Shown: in pieces, positions 26,937-36,147 of the stretch
How the letters are laid out: every line of letters starts with the position of its first letter
Numbering within the stretch: the stretch's first letter is position 1
From: Gammaproteobacteria bacterium
GTDB taxonomy: Bacteria; Pseudomonadota; Gammaproteobacteria; DSM-16500
DNA length: 64,000 nucleotides
Direction of reading: 5' to 3'
Assembly: GCA_031291175.1 (NCBI GenBank)
Contig: JARLJO010000060.1
Location: 1 to 64,000, forward strand
Position numbers and translations under genes: made by a program
Notes under the pieces: generated by a model
Databases searched by the model: none
Told to the model about the DNA's origin: nothing
The model's input: the letters and a program-made list of their open reading frames with translations, nothing else

Positions 26937-28349
26937 TTAACGCAATTTTTTCACATTCACTCTACGCGCTTTTAGTTTCCCGCTTTGCAAATACTTAAAC
27001 GCTTTATCAGCAAAATTATTTTGAATTGCCACATACGAATCGAAATCGGCAATATCAATCTTACCAACAGCTTGCATAGGCAATCCTGCATCCTTAATCA
27101 AGGCTCCTAAAATATCACCCGGACGAATCTTATCTTTACGCCCTGCATCCAAACACAACGTGACCATCTCAGGTAAAAAAGCTTCTTTATCCTGGTGACT
27201 CAACTCTTTCACATCACCAAAACTTAACGCATGCCCAATCCCTTCTTCAATAGCAGCAAGACGCATACCATCCGCTGACGTTGTCAAACTGAAAGCCAAA
27301 CCTTTATGCCCTGCTCTACCCGTTCTTCCCACGCGATGAATATGCACATCATGTTCAAACGCAAGTTCATAGTTAATCACCGCAGGCAACTCTTTAATAT
27401 CTAGTCCACGAGCAGCAACATCCGTAGCAACCATGATAGAACAACTTTGATTCGCAAAACGAATAACTGCCAGATCACGCTCTGCCTGCTCCATATCTCC
27501 ATTTAAAGCAACCGCGCTGAACCCTTCTTTATTAAGCTGATTGGCCAACTGCGCTGTTTGTTGTTTCGTATTACAAAATATCAATGTAGAACTGGGTTTG
27601 TGATGAAACAAAATAGACTTCAATATCGAAAATTTATTTAGCGGCGGCACCACTTCATAAAAACGTTGCGCTATCGCAATCTCGTCTTGCTCTGTATCGA
27701 CCGATACTTCTTTTGGGTTTTGCATAAACGCGCGAGAGAGCTTCTTAATTTCATCTGGATAAGTTGCTGAAAATAACAACGTTTGACGCTTCCTGGGACA
27801 AACACGCACAATCTCTTTAATGGCATCCATAAAACCCATATCGAGCATTCTATCCGCTTCATCTAAAACCAGCGTCAGCAATCTATCCAACGACAATGAG
27901 CCTTTATCTAAATGCTTTTGCACACGACCAGGCGTACCCACAATAATATGAGCGCCATGTCGCAGTGAATCGGTTTGTGGTCGCATCGGCGTTCCACCCG
28001 ACAAATTCAAGACTTTGATATTTGGCATCAGTCGCGCCAAACGACGCAAAGCCTGGCTCACTTGCTCAGCCAACTCTCTTGTCGGACACAATACCAGCGC
28101 CTGCACTTCAAAATACTCGGCATTCAGTATATTTAACAAAGACAGACCAAAAGCCGCCGTTTTACCACTACCAGTTTTTGCTTTCGCAATAACATCCTGA
28201 CCATTCAACATCGGTGGCAAACTTTGGATTTGAATCGGCGTCATCACATCATAGCCCAATGATGAAAGATTATTCTGTAACGCTTCTCGCAATGGTTGGG
28301 TGGCAAATGAGGCTTCTAACGTGGGATCTTTTGTCTCTGTCGCTTTCAT
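26937..28349 (-). CDS. dbpA: ATP-dependent RNA helicase DbpA
   Basis: The DEAD-box helicase core has AKTGSGKTAAF (Walker A), PTRELAEQV, LDEADRMLDMGF (DEAD), SAT, and HRVGRTGRAG. The C-terminal 75 residues (from about KIRPGDILGALIKDAG) form the DbpA RNA-binding domain. In E. coli that domain targets hairpin 92 of 23S rRNA during 50S subunit assembly. Length is near the family norm (about 457-470 aa). ATG at 28349 is assumed; a GTG at 28361 is also in frame and neither has a strong ribosome site. It is divergent from the formylglycine-generating-enzyme-like gene. Confidence 0.95.
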   Translation of the reverse strand: MKATETKDPTLEASFATQPLREALQNNLSSLGYDVMTPIQIQSLPPMLNGQDVIAKAKTGSGKTAAFGLSLLNILNAEYFEVQALVLCPTRELAEQVSQALRRLARLMPNIKVLNLSGGTPMRPQTDSLRHGAHIIVGTPGRVQKHLDKGSLSLDRLLTLVLDEADRMLDMGFMDAIKEIVRVCPRKRQTLLFSATYPDEIKKLSRAFMQNPKEVSVDTEQDEIAIAQRFYEVVPPLNKFSILKSILFHHKPSSTLIFCNTKQQTAQLANQLNKEGFSAVALNGDMEQAERDLAVIRFANQSCSIMVATDVAARGLDIKELPAVINYELAFEHDVHIHRVGRTGRAGHKGLAFSLTTSADGMRLAAIEEGIGHALSFGDVKELSHQDKEAFLPEMVTLCLDAGRKDKIRPGDILGALIKDAGLPMQAVGKIDIADFDSYVAIQNNFADKAFKYLQSGKLKARRVNVKKLR

Positions 28350-28609
28350 TTCTAGAATCACTCTTCAATAAATCAATCGCGAAGACTAACATTAATTCGG
28401 TTACTTTTGAATCAAGTTTAGCTAATCTTGGAAAAAAATGTCTAAATCAGCCCCCAAACGCCTCTTCACTAAAGCGCTACTACCTGCAAACTGATGTGAA
28501 GCCAAATCAAACACTTAGCTACTTTGCGATTGAGTTAGTATTAAAAAAAGCAATATGATATTTTTGATGAAATCCAAACTGGATAGATCTTTTCAGGAAG
28601 CGTTATTTT

Positions 28610-29725
28610 ATGGAAAAACACATGAACCGTCGCACTCTCACCGTATTCGTTACCGCTTTAGCTTTCGTTGCAGCAGGTTTATTTTTACTTTTTCATCACA
28701 ATACTAATCAAATCATCATCGGCAACGGCACCAACGGCCCTAAAGGAATGGTTAGGGTACCTGGGGGCGAATTCTTGATGGGCAGCAACTTGCGCCTTGC
28801 CAAAAACAACGAAAAACCCAGCCATAAAGTGCGTGTTAGCGGTTTTTGGATAGATCAAACGGATGTCATCAATGCGCAATTTGCCGCCTTCGTGAAAGCA
28901 ACGGGTTATATCACCACCGCCGAAAAAAAACCCGATTGGGAAACCCTGAAAGTACAACTGCCACCCGGCACACCCAGAGTCCCAGATGAAAAATTAGTCG
29001 CAGGCGCAATGGTATTTGTCGGCACGAAAAATGCGGTACCTCTCGATGATAACTCCCGCTGGTGGCGCTTTGTCCCTGGCGCAAACTGGCGTCATCCCAA
29101 AGGCCCAGATAGCTCTATCATCGGCAAAGAAGACCACCCTGTCGTACAGGTCTCTTATGACGATGTGCTTGCCTATGCAAAGTGGTCTGGCAAGCGCCTA
29201 CCAACGGAAGCAGAATGGGAATATGCAGCACGAGGCGGTGTTGAACAAACCAATTATATTTGGGGCGACGAACTAAGACCCCAAGGCAAAACCATGGCAA
29301 ATACTTTTGCTGGCAAAACCTTTCCAGTGATTGAAGCAGGCTACGAAGAAAAAATCGGCACCTCAAAAGTAGCAAGCTATCCTCCCAATCGTTATCAATT
29401 ATACGATATGGCGGGTAATGTCTGGCAATGGGTAGCTGACTGGTATCGCGCTGATGCTTTTGCTGAAGCGGCGACCAAGTCTTTGCAGACAGACCCAAAA
29501 GGACCTGATAATAGCTTCGATCCTGCAGATCATTATTCACCCGCTGATGCGCCTAAACGCGTGATTCGCGGAGGGTCGTTTTTATGTGATGAAAACTTCT
29601 GCTCAAGCTATCGACCCAGTGCGCGTCGAGGGGTGGATCCTTATAATCCGATGTCTCATATTGGGTTTCGATTAGTGATGACAGATGCGATGGTACGGGA
29701 GCGGTTGAGAACTTCTGCGGATTAA
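28610..29725 (+). CDS. Formylglycine-generating enzyme (SUMF1) family protein
   Basis: The 371-residue protein has an N-terminal membrane anchor or signal (about residues 9-26) and then a full FGE-sulfatase domain: VPGGEFLMGSN, GKRLPTEAEWEYAARGG, LYDMAGNVWQWVADW, RGGSFLCDENFCSSYRPSAR and GFRLV. The two cysteines C326 and C331 have the C-x4-C spacing of the copper-binding active-site pair of true FGE, unlike many SUMF1-like proteins that lack them. It may therefore oxidise a Cys in an exported sulfatase-like substrate, though no sulfatase gene is nearby. AGGAAG lies about 9 bases before the ATG. Confidence 0.88.
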   Translation: MEKHMNRRTLTVFVTALAFVAAGLFLLFHHNTNQIIIGNGTNGPKGMVRVPGGEFLMGSNLRLAKNNEKPSHKVRVSGFWIDQTDVINAQFAAFVKATGYITTAEKKPDWETLKVQLPPGTPRVPDEKLVAGAMVFVGTKNAVPLDDNSRWWRFVPGANWRHPKGPDSSIIGKEDHPVVQVSYDDVLAYAKWSGKRLPTEAEWEYAARGGVEQTNYIWGDELRPQGKTMANTFAGKTFPVIEAGYEEKIGTSKVASYPPNRYQLYDMAGNVWQWVADWYRADAFAEAATKSLQTDPKGPDNSFDPADHYSPADAPKRVIRGGSFLCDENFCSSYRPSARRGVDPYNPMSHIGFRLVMTDAMVRERLRTSAD

Positions 29726-29729
29726 AAAA

Positions 29730-29885
29730 TGACTGGGGTCTGTCATGGTAGGTTTACTTTTTTCGTGCTCGCAGGCGCAGCAGCGTAAAAAGCAACCTAC
29801 CCTACCACCCACAGAGAACCTCTACGTACCGTGGCTTGTCCACGGTACGTAGAGGGTTGTGAATGGTACGTAGGAGTTTGAGAAC
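29730..29885. repeat. Family A palindrome followed by CCACGGTACGTAG repeat
   Basis: TGACTGGGGTCTGTCATGG, 'gtttacttttttcgtgc', a GC-rich loop and 'aaaagcaacctaccctaccaccc' occupy 29730-29810. 'gagaacc' and two 'ggtacgtag' words follow at about 29815-29870, similar to the left edge of the window. It separates convergent genes and may help terminate both. Confidence 0.7.
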
Positions 29886-31649
29886 TTAGTAAACTCTCTC
29901 CATCGGTTTTAAAGGATCCACCGAATCCGGCCTCATATTCACTGGACGATAATTCACACTGAGATCAGAGAACACAACCAAATGCTTCAGCCAATTCAAA
30001 TCATCGCGCTTAGGATAGTCCTCTCTACTGTGGGCCCCTCTGCTCTCTTTACGCGTTAAAGCAGCCATGGCAGTGGCACAAGCCACCTCCATTAAATTAT
30101 CCAACTCAAGCGCCTGTATGCGCGCCGTATTGAATATTTGACTGGTGTCTTTTAATCTGGCGTCTTTCAAGCGCTCACGTAAAGCTTTGAGTTTTTTCAA
30201 TCCTTCTATCATGGACTCTTCAATACGAAATACACCAAAGTCACTTTGCATCACTTTTTGCATCTCATCATGAATGGTTTTGATATCCTCACCATTCTTG
30301 TTAGTATTCCAACGTTCCACTCGTGTCAGCGCATGCTCAATATCGCTCTCACGAATTGGATGCAACGGCAAACCTGATTTGATGGCTTTTTCAGCGTGCA
30401 AACCCGCCGCACGCCCAAATACCACTAAATCTAACAGCGAATTGCTGCCCAAACGATTTGCACCATGCACAGAAACACAAGCACATTCGCCAATAGCATA
30501 AAGCCCCTCGACAATACGATCCTTATCCTGCTCGCCCAAAGTAATCACTTGCCCATGCATGTTAGTGGGTATTCCACCCATCATATAATGGCAAGTTGGC
30601 GTCACGGGAATCGGTACAACCAAAGGATCAGAGTGCGCAAAAGTAATCGCCAATTCACGAATACCAGGCAATCGTGAATTAATGACATCCGCGCCCAAAT
30701 GATCCAACTTCAATTTGACATAATCCATACCGCCCGGATTAAACCCCTTACCCGCACGTAGCTCAAGCGCAATCGAACGCGAGACCACATCACGTGAAGC
30801 CAAATCTTTGGCATGAGGCGCATAACGCTCCATAAAGCGCTCGCCATCTTTATTAATCAAATAGCCGCCTTCACCACGCACAGCTTCCGTGATTAATATC
30901 CCCATTCCCGGTAAGCCTGTAGGATGGAATTGCCACATCTCAATGTCTTGCAAAGGCATACCAGCACGTAGCGCCATACCCAAGCCATCACCGGTATTAA
31001 TTAAAGCATTGGTTGAAGTTTCAAAAATCCGCCCCGCTCCGCCAGTTGCCAAAATCGTGACTTTGGAATTAAAGAAAGCCATTTCGCCCGTAGCAATACA
31101 TATTGCAATCACACCAGCGACATCGCCCGCCGCATTTTTCACCAAATCAATCGCATACCATTCATTAAAGAAATGGGTTTTCGCTTTAATATTATTTTGA
31201 AACAACGTGTGCAATAACGCATGTCCCGTTCTATCAGCAACAGCGCATGTGCGTTGCGCCACGCCTTGACCATAATTCAGTGTTTGCCCACCAAAAGCTC
31301 GTTGATAAATCTTTCCATTTTCCAGACGGGAAAAAGGCATTCCCATATGTTCAAGTTCATACATTGCCGTAGGCGCGTTTTTACACATGTATTCAATACT
31401 GTCTTGGTCCCCTAAATAATCAGAACCTTTTACCGTATCAAACATATGCCAACGCCAATCATCTTCGTGCACATTCCCTAAAGCTGCGGCAATTCCCCCT
31501 TGCGCTGACACCGTATGTGATCGAGTAGGATAAACTTTAGAGAGCACAGCCACCTTTAATCCTGAATGCGCAAGCTGCAAAGAAGCATACATGCCTGAAC
31601 CACCAGCGCCGACAATGACAGCATCAAAACTATAATTTGTTAATTTCAT
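29886..31649 (-). CDS. sdhA: Succinate dehydrogenase flavoprotein subunit
   Basis: SdhA carries covalent FAD and oxidises succinate to fumarate. The 587 residues match the family. The N-terminal FAD-binding motif is [17 protein letters not shown]. The flavinylation site is at [16 protein letters not shown]. The catalytic region includes [31 protein letters not shown] and [16 protein letters not shown] at 31649 directly follows the sdhD stop, with GGAG 10 bases upstream. It is the last gene of an operon whose order is sdhB-C-D-A, unlike the common C-D-A-B. Confidence 0.97.
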   Translation of the reverse strand: MKLTNYSFDAVIVGAGGSGMYASLQLAHSGLKVAVLSKVYPTRSHTVSAQGGIAAALGNVHEDDWRWHMFDTVKGSDYLGDQDSIEYMCKNAPTAMYELEHMGMPFSRLENGKIYQRAFGGQTLNYGQGVAQRTCAVADRTGHALLHTLFQNNIKAKTHFFNEWYAIDLVKNAAGDVAGVIAICIATGEMAFFNSKVTILATGGAGRIFETSTNALINTGDGLGMALRAGMPLQDIEMWQFHPTGLPGMGILITEAVRGEGGYLINKDGERFMERYAPHAKDLASRDVVSRSIALELRAGKGFNPGGMDYVKLKLDHLGADVINSRLPGIRELAITFAHSDPLVVPIPVTPTCHYMMGGIPTNMHGQVITLGEQDKDRIVEGLYAIGECACVSVHGANRLGSNSLLDLVVFGRAAGLHAEKAIKSGLPLHPIRESDIEHALTRVERWNTNKNGEDIKTIHDEMQKVMQSDFGVFRIEESMIEGLKKLKALRERLKDARLKDTSQIFNTARIQALELDNLMEVACATAMAALTRKESRGAHSREDYPKRDDLNWLKHLVVFSDLSVNYRPVNMRPDSVDPLKPMERVY

Positions 31650-32009
31650 TTAAACAAATCTCCATAAGATCTCGATGCCCCAAAAAAAGTAAATAATCAA
31701 TAACAAAATAGTGAATGCCTCAAGCAAAAAACGCAGCGGGAATGGCTTAACATAATCTGTAATAACAGTCCAAACACCCACCCACGCATGCAAAAATAAA
31801 CTCAGCAAAGCAATTAATGAAAATACCCTAACCCAGGTTACCGAAAAGAACTCGCTCAATATCAAATAATCAGGATGAGGATGAAAAACAAAAAAGCCAA
31901 ACAAGACAAAAAAGTACACGCCTAAAATCACGGCAGAAAATCGTTGCACAATCCAATCACGCAAACCATTCCCGGTTAAACTCATATCCGTTGTGAGCTT
32001 ATTTACCAT
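31650..32009 (-). CDS. sdhD: Succinate dehydrogenase membrane anchor SdhD
   Basis: This small three-helix anchor holds part of the haem b and ubiquinone site. Family marks are NGLRDWIVQRFSAVILGVYF near the start and FLHAWVGVWTVITDYVK in the centre (haem-ligand His region). ATG at 32009 is chosen over the upstream 32036 because AGGAG is about 7 bases before it. It then overlaps the sdhC stop by 7 bases, which is typical of coupled subunit genes. Confidence 0.93.
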   Translation of the reverse strand: MVNKLTTDMSLTGNGLRDWIVQRFSAVILGVYFFVLFGFFVFHPHPDYLILSEFFSVTWVRVFSLIALLSLFLHAWVGVWTVITDYVKPFPLRFLLEAFTILLLIIYFFWGIEILWRFV

Positions 32010-32377
32010 AACCATACTCCTATCCATAAGGCCCACACGAGAGTAATGACTAACGCCACCGCACCGCTGGTTCTCGCATTTTTGAGGCCTTCACCAAATC
32101 CCATATCCATAATCAAATGGCGCACACCAGCAAAAAAGTGATAACCCAGCGCCACTAAAAAAAGCCATAAAGAAATACGACTAATAGGATTACCCAAAAT
32201 AGCGCCAATGGAAGCAAACCCATCAGAATCACTTAAGGCCATATCAAAGATATAAAGTAAAAAAGGAATGAGTAAAAAAACAAAAATACCAGACAATCTA
32301 TGCAGAATAGAAATAATTGAAGTAAAAGGTAAACGTATTGTCGTTAAATCAAAATTCATAAATCGTTGCTTATTCAT
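32003..32377 (-). CDS. sdhC: Succinate dehydrogenase cytochrome b556 subunit SdhC
   Basis: This is a three-helix membrane subunit with the signatures ISILHRLSGIFVF (quinone site) and GYHFFAGVRHLIMDMGFGE (haem-ligand His). ATG at 32377 is preferred because AAGG lies about 9 bases upstream; the open frame also contains ATG at 32386. It sits between sdhB and sdhD in one transcription unit. Confidence 0.94.
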   Translation of the reverse strand: MNKQRFMNFDLTTIRLPFTSIISILHRLSGIFVFLLIPFLLYIFDMALSDSDGFASIGAILGNPISRISLWLFLVALGYHFFAGVRHLIMDMGFGEGLKNARTSGAVALVITLVWALWIGVWLW

Positions 32378-32401
32378 TGCTATCATCCTTGAACAATAGA
32401 T

Positions 32402-33100
32402 TTAAGATCCTTTCTCCACCATTTTATGACGAATACCAGCAATAGCCGCTGCTGGATTTAAATTTTTAGGACACACCACCGTACAATTCATGATAGTGCG
32501 ACAACGATAAACACTGAATGGATCCTGCAGATTCGCAAGTCTTTCTTCCGTCGCTGTATCACGCGTGTCTGCTAAAAATCGTGCTGCCCATAATAAACCA
32601 GCAGGACCAATGAATTTTTCGGGATTCCACCAAGATGATGGACAAAAACTCGTGCAGCAAGCACAGAGTATGCATTCATATAATCCGTCCAGCGCAGCAC
32701 GCTCTTCCGGTGATTGCAAACGCTCTGTTGCGGGTGGTTCAGCATGATTTTGTAAATAAGGCTGCACCTTTTCGTATTGTTGAAAAAACAACGTAAAGTC
32801 AACAACCAAATCGCGAATCACCGTCATATTTACCAAGGGTCTGATTGTGATCGGGGCTTTTAATGATGAGACAGGCGTCAAACAGGCTAATCGATTTAGC
32901 CCGTTGATATTCATTCCATCTGAACCACAAACTCCTTCTCGACAAGAGGCACGAAATGATAATGTTTCATCTTGATCTTTGATTAACATCAATGCTTGCA
33001 AGACCATCATATCGGAATCATGAGGCACATCGACCTCGTAATCTTTCATGTAAGGCTTAGCATCAGTTTCAGGGTTATAGCGGTAAATGGAGAAACGCAT
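32402..33100 (-). CDS. sdhB: Succinate dehydrogenase iron-sulfur subunit
   Basis: SdhB passes electrons from FAD to quinone through three clusters. All ligands are visible: a 2Fe-2S site in SCREGVCGSDGMNINGLNRL with a later Cys, then CILCACCTSFCP and CRTIMNCTVVCPKNLNP for the 4Fe-4S and 3Fe-4S clusters. The 232-residue length is normal. GGAG stands 7 bases before ATG 33100. Unusually it is the first gene of the operon, and the sdhC start follows about 25 bases after its stop. Confidence 0.96.
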   Translation of the reverse strand: MRFSIYRYNPETDAKPYMKDYEVDVPHDSDMMVLQALMLIKDQDETLSFRASCREGVCGSDGMNINGLNRLACLTPVSSLKAPITIRPLVNMTVIRDLVVDFTLFFQQYEKVQPYLQNHAEPPATERLQSPEERAALDGLYECILCACCTSFCPSSWWNPEKFIGPAGLLWAARFLADTRDTATEERLANLQDPFSVYRCRTIMNCTVVCPKNLNPAAAIAGIRHKMVEKGS

Positions 33101-33374
33101 GGTCTATCTCCAAACTGTGAGTGGGTTATCTTTCTAAGAAATCTCTGCGAAAATCTATTATTATCGATTTTATAGCGATAGGAAACTTGAATTAGCTGAA
33201 TTTAATTGAAATTTTGCAATGACAAGATCAATAATTGAATAGATAGCGAAGTTATGCTCTCATTATTACAAAAACAGAAAAAAACCGTCATTACGAGCGA
33301 GAGCGAAGCAACCCCGTTTTTGTGTCACTTCAAGTTTTGGAAGTGAATACCAGCACAAATTTATTAATAAAAAA
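33101..33374. repeat. Gap with REP-like element and family tail
   Basis: At about 33288-33318 lies GTCATTACGAGCGAGAGCGA followed by 'agcaacccc', a widespread REP-like bacterial word. Then comes 'gtttttgtgtcacttcaag' with 'aagtgaat', a tail also seen after the repeats at 241 and 22680. The sdhB promoter must lie in the left part, but I cannot point to it with confidence. Confidence 0.45.
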
Positions 33375-34307
33375 TCATTTAATACCAGGTACTGCGGGGG
33401 CACTTAATCTTTCTCCTTGAAACCCCACTACCTCACCAAATCGAACCTGATTTTCCCAGTCCTCTGATGCATCAATTATTTCTTGACGAGAACGCGCAAC
33501 GAAATTCCACCATAACAAAATTTCTTCCTCAAATGGCTTACCACCAATAATAAAAACACGGGCATCTTTTGGCATAGTGAAGGCGATACTACTACGTCCA
33601 CAACCTATATAAAGCAAAGTGCCTGGTTGAAGCGTCTCATCTTCAACCGACATCTTGCCCGATAAGACCATAATGCCGTATTCAAATTCTGGGTTCAGAG
33701 GCAGTGTCGTTGCGACATTATTTAATGCGTTAAGATCTAAACCAACCAACGGTGAATACACTTTTGTTGGCGCATGCAAATGATATAAATCACCCGCTAA
33801 GACCGTAATAAGCAAACCATCTTGTTCGTGCATGGGCAGCACAGGATAATGCGAAAATTCCGGCTCACATTGACGCGCCTCATCAGGCAACGCAATCCAC
33901 AATTGCACGCCATGCAACACATCATCGGGCAAGGATTCTTCAGAGTGAGCTATACCCTTTCCCGCTGTCATTAAATTAATAGCACCGGGTTGAATCACTT
34001 GTTTTGAGCCTAAGCTATCCCGATGTAAAATTTCACCCGCTAAAGTCCAGGTAAAGGTCTGCAAACCAATGTGGGGATGAGGTGCCACTATCAAACCACC
34101 TTCTTTCAAATTAAGCGGGCCGAAATGATCGAAGAAACACCATGCTCCAATCATACGACGTTCACGACTAGGCAGCGCGCGCCTGATCGTAAGTCCCTTG
34201 CCAATATGCGCATTACGCGTCATGATTTTTTCATGGATGGGTTTTAATGCGTGAGCGGGACAATCTTTAGAATCAGAGACTTCACGTCCCGCCATCAAAT
34301 CACTCAT
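33375..34307 (-). CDS. Pirin family protein
   Basis: Pirins are bicupin iron proteins, some with quercetin 2,3-dioxygenase activity and others acting as regulators. The metal-site motif PHPHIGLQTFTW and the following GIAHSEE are clear in the N-terminal cupin. The C-terminal domain (from about DLNALNN) completes the 310-residue protein. ATG at 34307 has GGGAGG 6 bases upstream and is preferred over 34370. The gene overlaps nothing, and the small gene at 34345 lies just upstream on the same strand, so they may be cotranscribed. Confidence 0.92.
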   Translation of the reverse strand: MSDLMAGREVSDSKDCPAHALKPIHEKIMTRNAHIGKGLTIRRALPSRERRMIGAWCFFDHFGPLNLKEGGLIVAPHPHIGLQTFTWTLAGEILHRDSLGSKQVIQPGAINLMTAGKGIAHSEESLPDDVLHGVQLWIALPDEARQCEPEFSHYPVLPMHEQDGLLITVLAGDLYHLHAPTKVYSPLVGLDLNALNNVATTLPLNPEFEYGIMVLSGKMSVEDETLQPGTLLYIGCGRSSIAFTMPKDARVFIIGGKPFEEEILLWWNFVARSRQEIIDASEDWENQVRFGEVVGFQGERLSAPAVPGIK

Positions 34308-34344
34308 TTCTTGCCTCCCTTCGTTGAATGACGATCCGTAAGCA

Positions 34345-34608
34345 TTATTTCTTAATATCATTATTAACAATACAAAATATTTTTTTTCGCTTTAATTGCT
34401 TTTGCATATTCTTATAAGCCGGGCTGTTCTTGATAATAAATTCCATATAAAGTGTTTCTTTAAAATAATTCAACTCTTCTTCACAAAACAAATCCGGATG
34501 CTTGCGTTTTAATATATTTAAGGCTTCCAAATCTCCATTTTGAATAGCGGCCTGTCTGGTTTTTAAGAGCATCAAAACATGATTGATCGGCATTTCTCTT
34601 AATGACAT
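34345..34608 (-). CDS. Small hypothetical protein, 87 aa
   Basis: ATG at 34608 has GGAGA 7 bases upstream, which supports a real gene. The protein is helical and basic at its C-terminus (QKQLKRKKIF), without a signal peptide or known motif. It ends about 37 bases before the pirin start and could form an operon with it. I do not recognise the family. Confidence 0.6.
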   Translation of the reverse strand: MSLREMPINHVLMLLKTRQAAIQNGDLEALNILKRKHPDLFCEEELNYFKETLYMEFIIKNSPAYKNMQKQLKRKKIFCIVNNDIKK

Positions 34609-34623
34609 GGTGTCTTCTCCCAA

Positions 34624-35051
34624 TGATTAAATAGGAAAGAGCGTTATCAGAAAATAAAAGAGAAAAAAAGTGATGCGCTAAGGTTGAAAGACGGAGATGA
34701 AGCAAGCATCGTTCATACATGGATTGTGGCCTTATGAATGATATAATTCATCTTATCTACTACAGATTCAGGTTGCAACAAATTATTAAAAGCTAAAAAG
34801 TCTCAACCTTCGCCATGGAAAAAGAAATTGTCGATTGACAATCTTCTCTCACAATATTTCAATTTTTTTGATTTTAAAACAATAGGTTAAGCAACTTTAG
34901 TCAAAATGATTCGTCATCCCACCTATTTTTAGATACCAGTCCATGTCTAGATAAAAAAGATCGTATTCCTAAAATAACAGCTATAATTTTTACACAGCAT
35001 GTTGGTATACTAAAGCCAAATAGAAAAACACAATAAACGAGAATAAATTCA
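34624..35051 (+). promoter_or_regulatory. Upstream region of the bZIP gene
   Basis: No gene is supported here. TATACT at 35006-35011 lies 40 bases before the bZIP start and could be its -10 element. TATAAT at 34982 is an alternative. No good -35 hexamer is seen at 17 bp, which may mean activator dependence. A TTAAG at about 34888 lacks a second half-site at 11 bp, so no PmrA box is claimed. Confidence 0.3.
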
Positions 35052-36035
35052 ATGAAACTAGCCATCACGCCAAAGCATTACGCCGACTATGTCGCAAGAG
35101 TAAACCAAGATAGCACCCGATCGCAACGCTCCGACTCACCATCAGCAGATGATCTACTACGACTTTTAAACATCACGGTTGCTAGCAATAACACCAATAC
35201 ATCTTCACAGTACCATTATCTCTCATCAAGTCAGATACAACTGATCGCTACATTCATTAGCAAAGGGCAATCTCTTAATCAGTACACAATCAGTGAAAAC
35301 GATCTTTATTTTAAACACACCTTTTATCATGCTAAAAACCTGGAGCAAATCCAGGCGCCAAGCACCTATCCCCCATCACTAATCAATGATCTCAAAGACC
35401 TGGAAGCATTAAATCTCGTAACCAGAAAACAAAACGGCCATTTGACCCTCAACTTGCAAAAACCAACGTGCCAATCCGCGTCTTCATCCTCTCATCAAGT
35501 CGCCTCTCGTTTACTCTATAACGCTGATACTTCGTCATCCAGCAGCAACAGTGATAACGGAGGCGCTGCTGGAGGTGACACTGAAGATTCTGACTATGAA
35601 GAACAGAAAGCAGAGAATAATCCAAATAAGTCTAAAAAACGAAAATCCACAGCCAAAGCAAGCAACTCAACATCACAAAGACAACTATCCAATCGGGAAT
35701 CGGCTGCTCGTCACCGCCTCCGTAAAAAAGAATATCTCAAATCACTTGAAGCACAAGCCGAAAGATTTGAAAAAGAAAGCACTGAAAACAAAGCAAAAAT
35801 TGCGGCACTGACTCAAGAAAACCAATCATTACGTGAACAACTTCAGCAATTTAAAAAGCAATATGCCTCACAACATCCTCCTGCATTTTTCTCATTGGCT
35901 CCGAACAATGCAGCAGCGGCGGCGGCAGCAGCGACAGCAGCAGCGGCAACCCCATCCTTTTTGACCTTACCCAATGCTGACAACATGTTAAGTGATAGTG
36001 AGTTATACGCCATATTGGGCAGCCCACAGCGCTAA
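35052..36035 (+). CDS. Eukaryotic-type bZIP domain protein, candidate nucleomodulin
   Basis: The 327-residue protein carries a complete basic leucine zipper. N214 begins NRESAARHRLRKKEYLKSLE, which fits the bZIP rule N-x7-R-x9-L exactly (N214, R222, L232). Heptad positions continue as L232, F239, N246, L253, L260, F267, with Asn at the neighbouring 'a' position (N257) as in many dimeric zippers. The basic stretch KSKKRK (193-198) is a classical nuclear-localisation-like signal. It is preceded by an acidic Ser/Asp/Glu-rich region (about 160-190) and followed by a poly-Ala tract (about 287-301). The N-terminal 150 residues are unknown. bZIP factors are eukaryotic, so horizontal acquisition and action in a host nucleus are inferred. 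There is no PmrA box and no EExxE tail. Confidence 0.85.
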   Translation: MKLAITPKHYADYVARVNQDSTRSQRSDSPSADDLLRLLNITVASNNTNTSSQYHYLSSSQIQLIATFISKGQSLNQYTISENDLYFKHTFYHAKNLEQIQAPSTYPPSLINDLKDLEALNLVTRKQNGHLTLNLQKPTCQSASSSSHQVASRLLYNADTSSSSSNSDNGGAAGGDTEDSDYEEQKAENNPNKSKKRKSTAKASNSTSQRQLSNRESAARHRLRKKEYLKSLEAQAERFEKESTENKAKIAALTQENQSLREQLQQFKKQYASQHPPAFFSLAPNNAAAAAAAATAAAATPSFLTLPNADNMLSDSELYAILGSPQR

Positions 36036-36045
36036 CAAAAATTGC

Positions 36046-36120
36046 TTTGTTAAATAAATCAAACTCCGAACAAGGGTCATTTCCGCGTAGTCAGCCTGCG
36101 CGGGAACGACACGTCTTTAT
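36046..36120. repeat. IS-end-like word plus GC-rich hairpin
   Basis: 'ttgctttgttaaataaatcaaa' matches the words at 26483 and 57613. It is followed by 'tccgcg' and 'cctgcgcgggaacgac', which resembles the 'ttcccgcgtaagcgggaa' hairpin at 57650. It looks like a decayed member of the same short repeat (family C). Confidence 0.5.
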
Positions 36121-36147
36121 TATCAGAGATCTTTTAATACATTGATG

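Noticed and set aside
34481-34720. 79-codon minus-strand frame upstream of the 87-aa gene
   Set aside because: It overlaps the better supported frame (34345-34608) which has a good ribosome site; composition looks random.
34885-34905. Possible PmrA box upstream of the bZIP gene
   Set aside because: Only one TTAAG is present; 11 bp later the sequence does not fit, and no -10 element is at the required distance.
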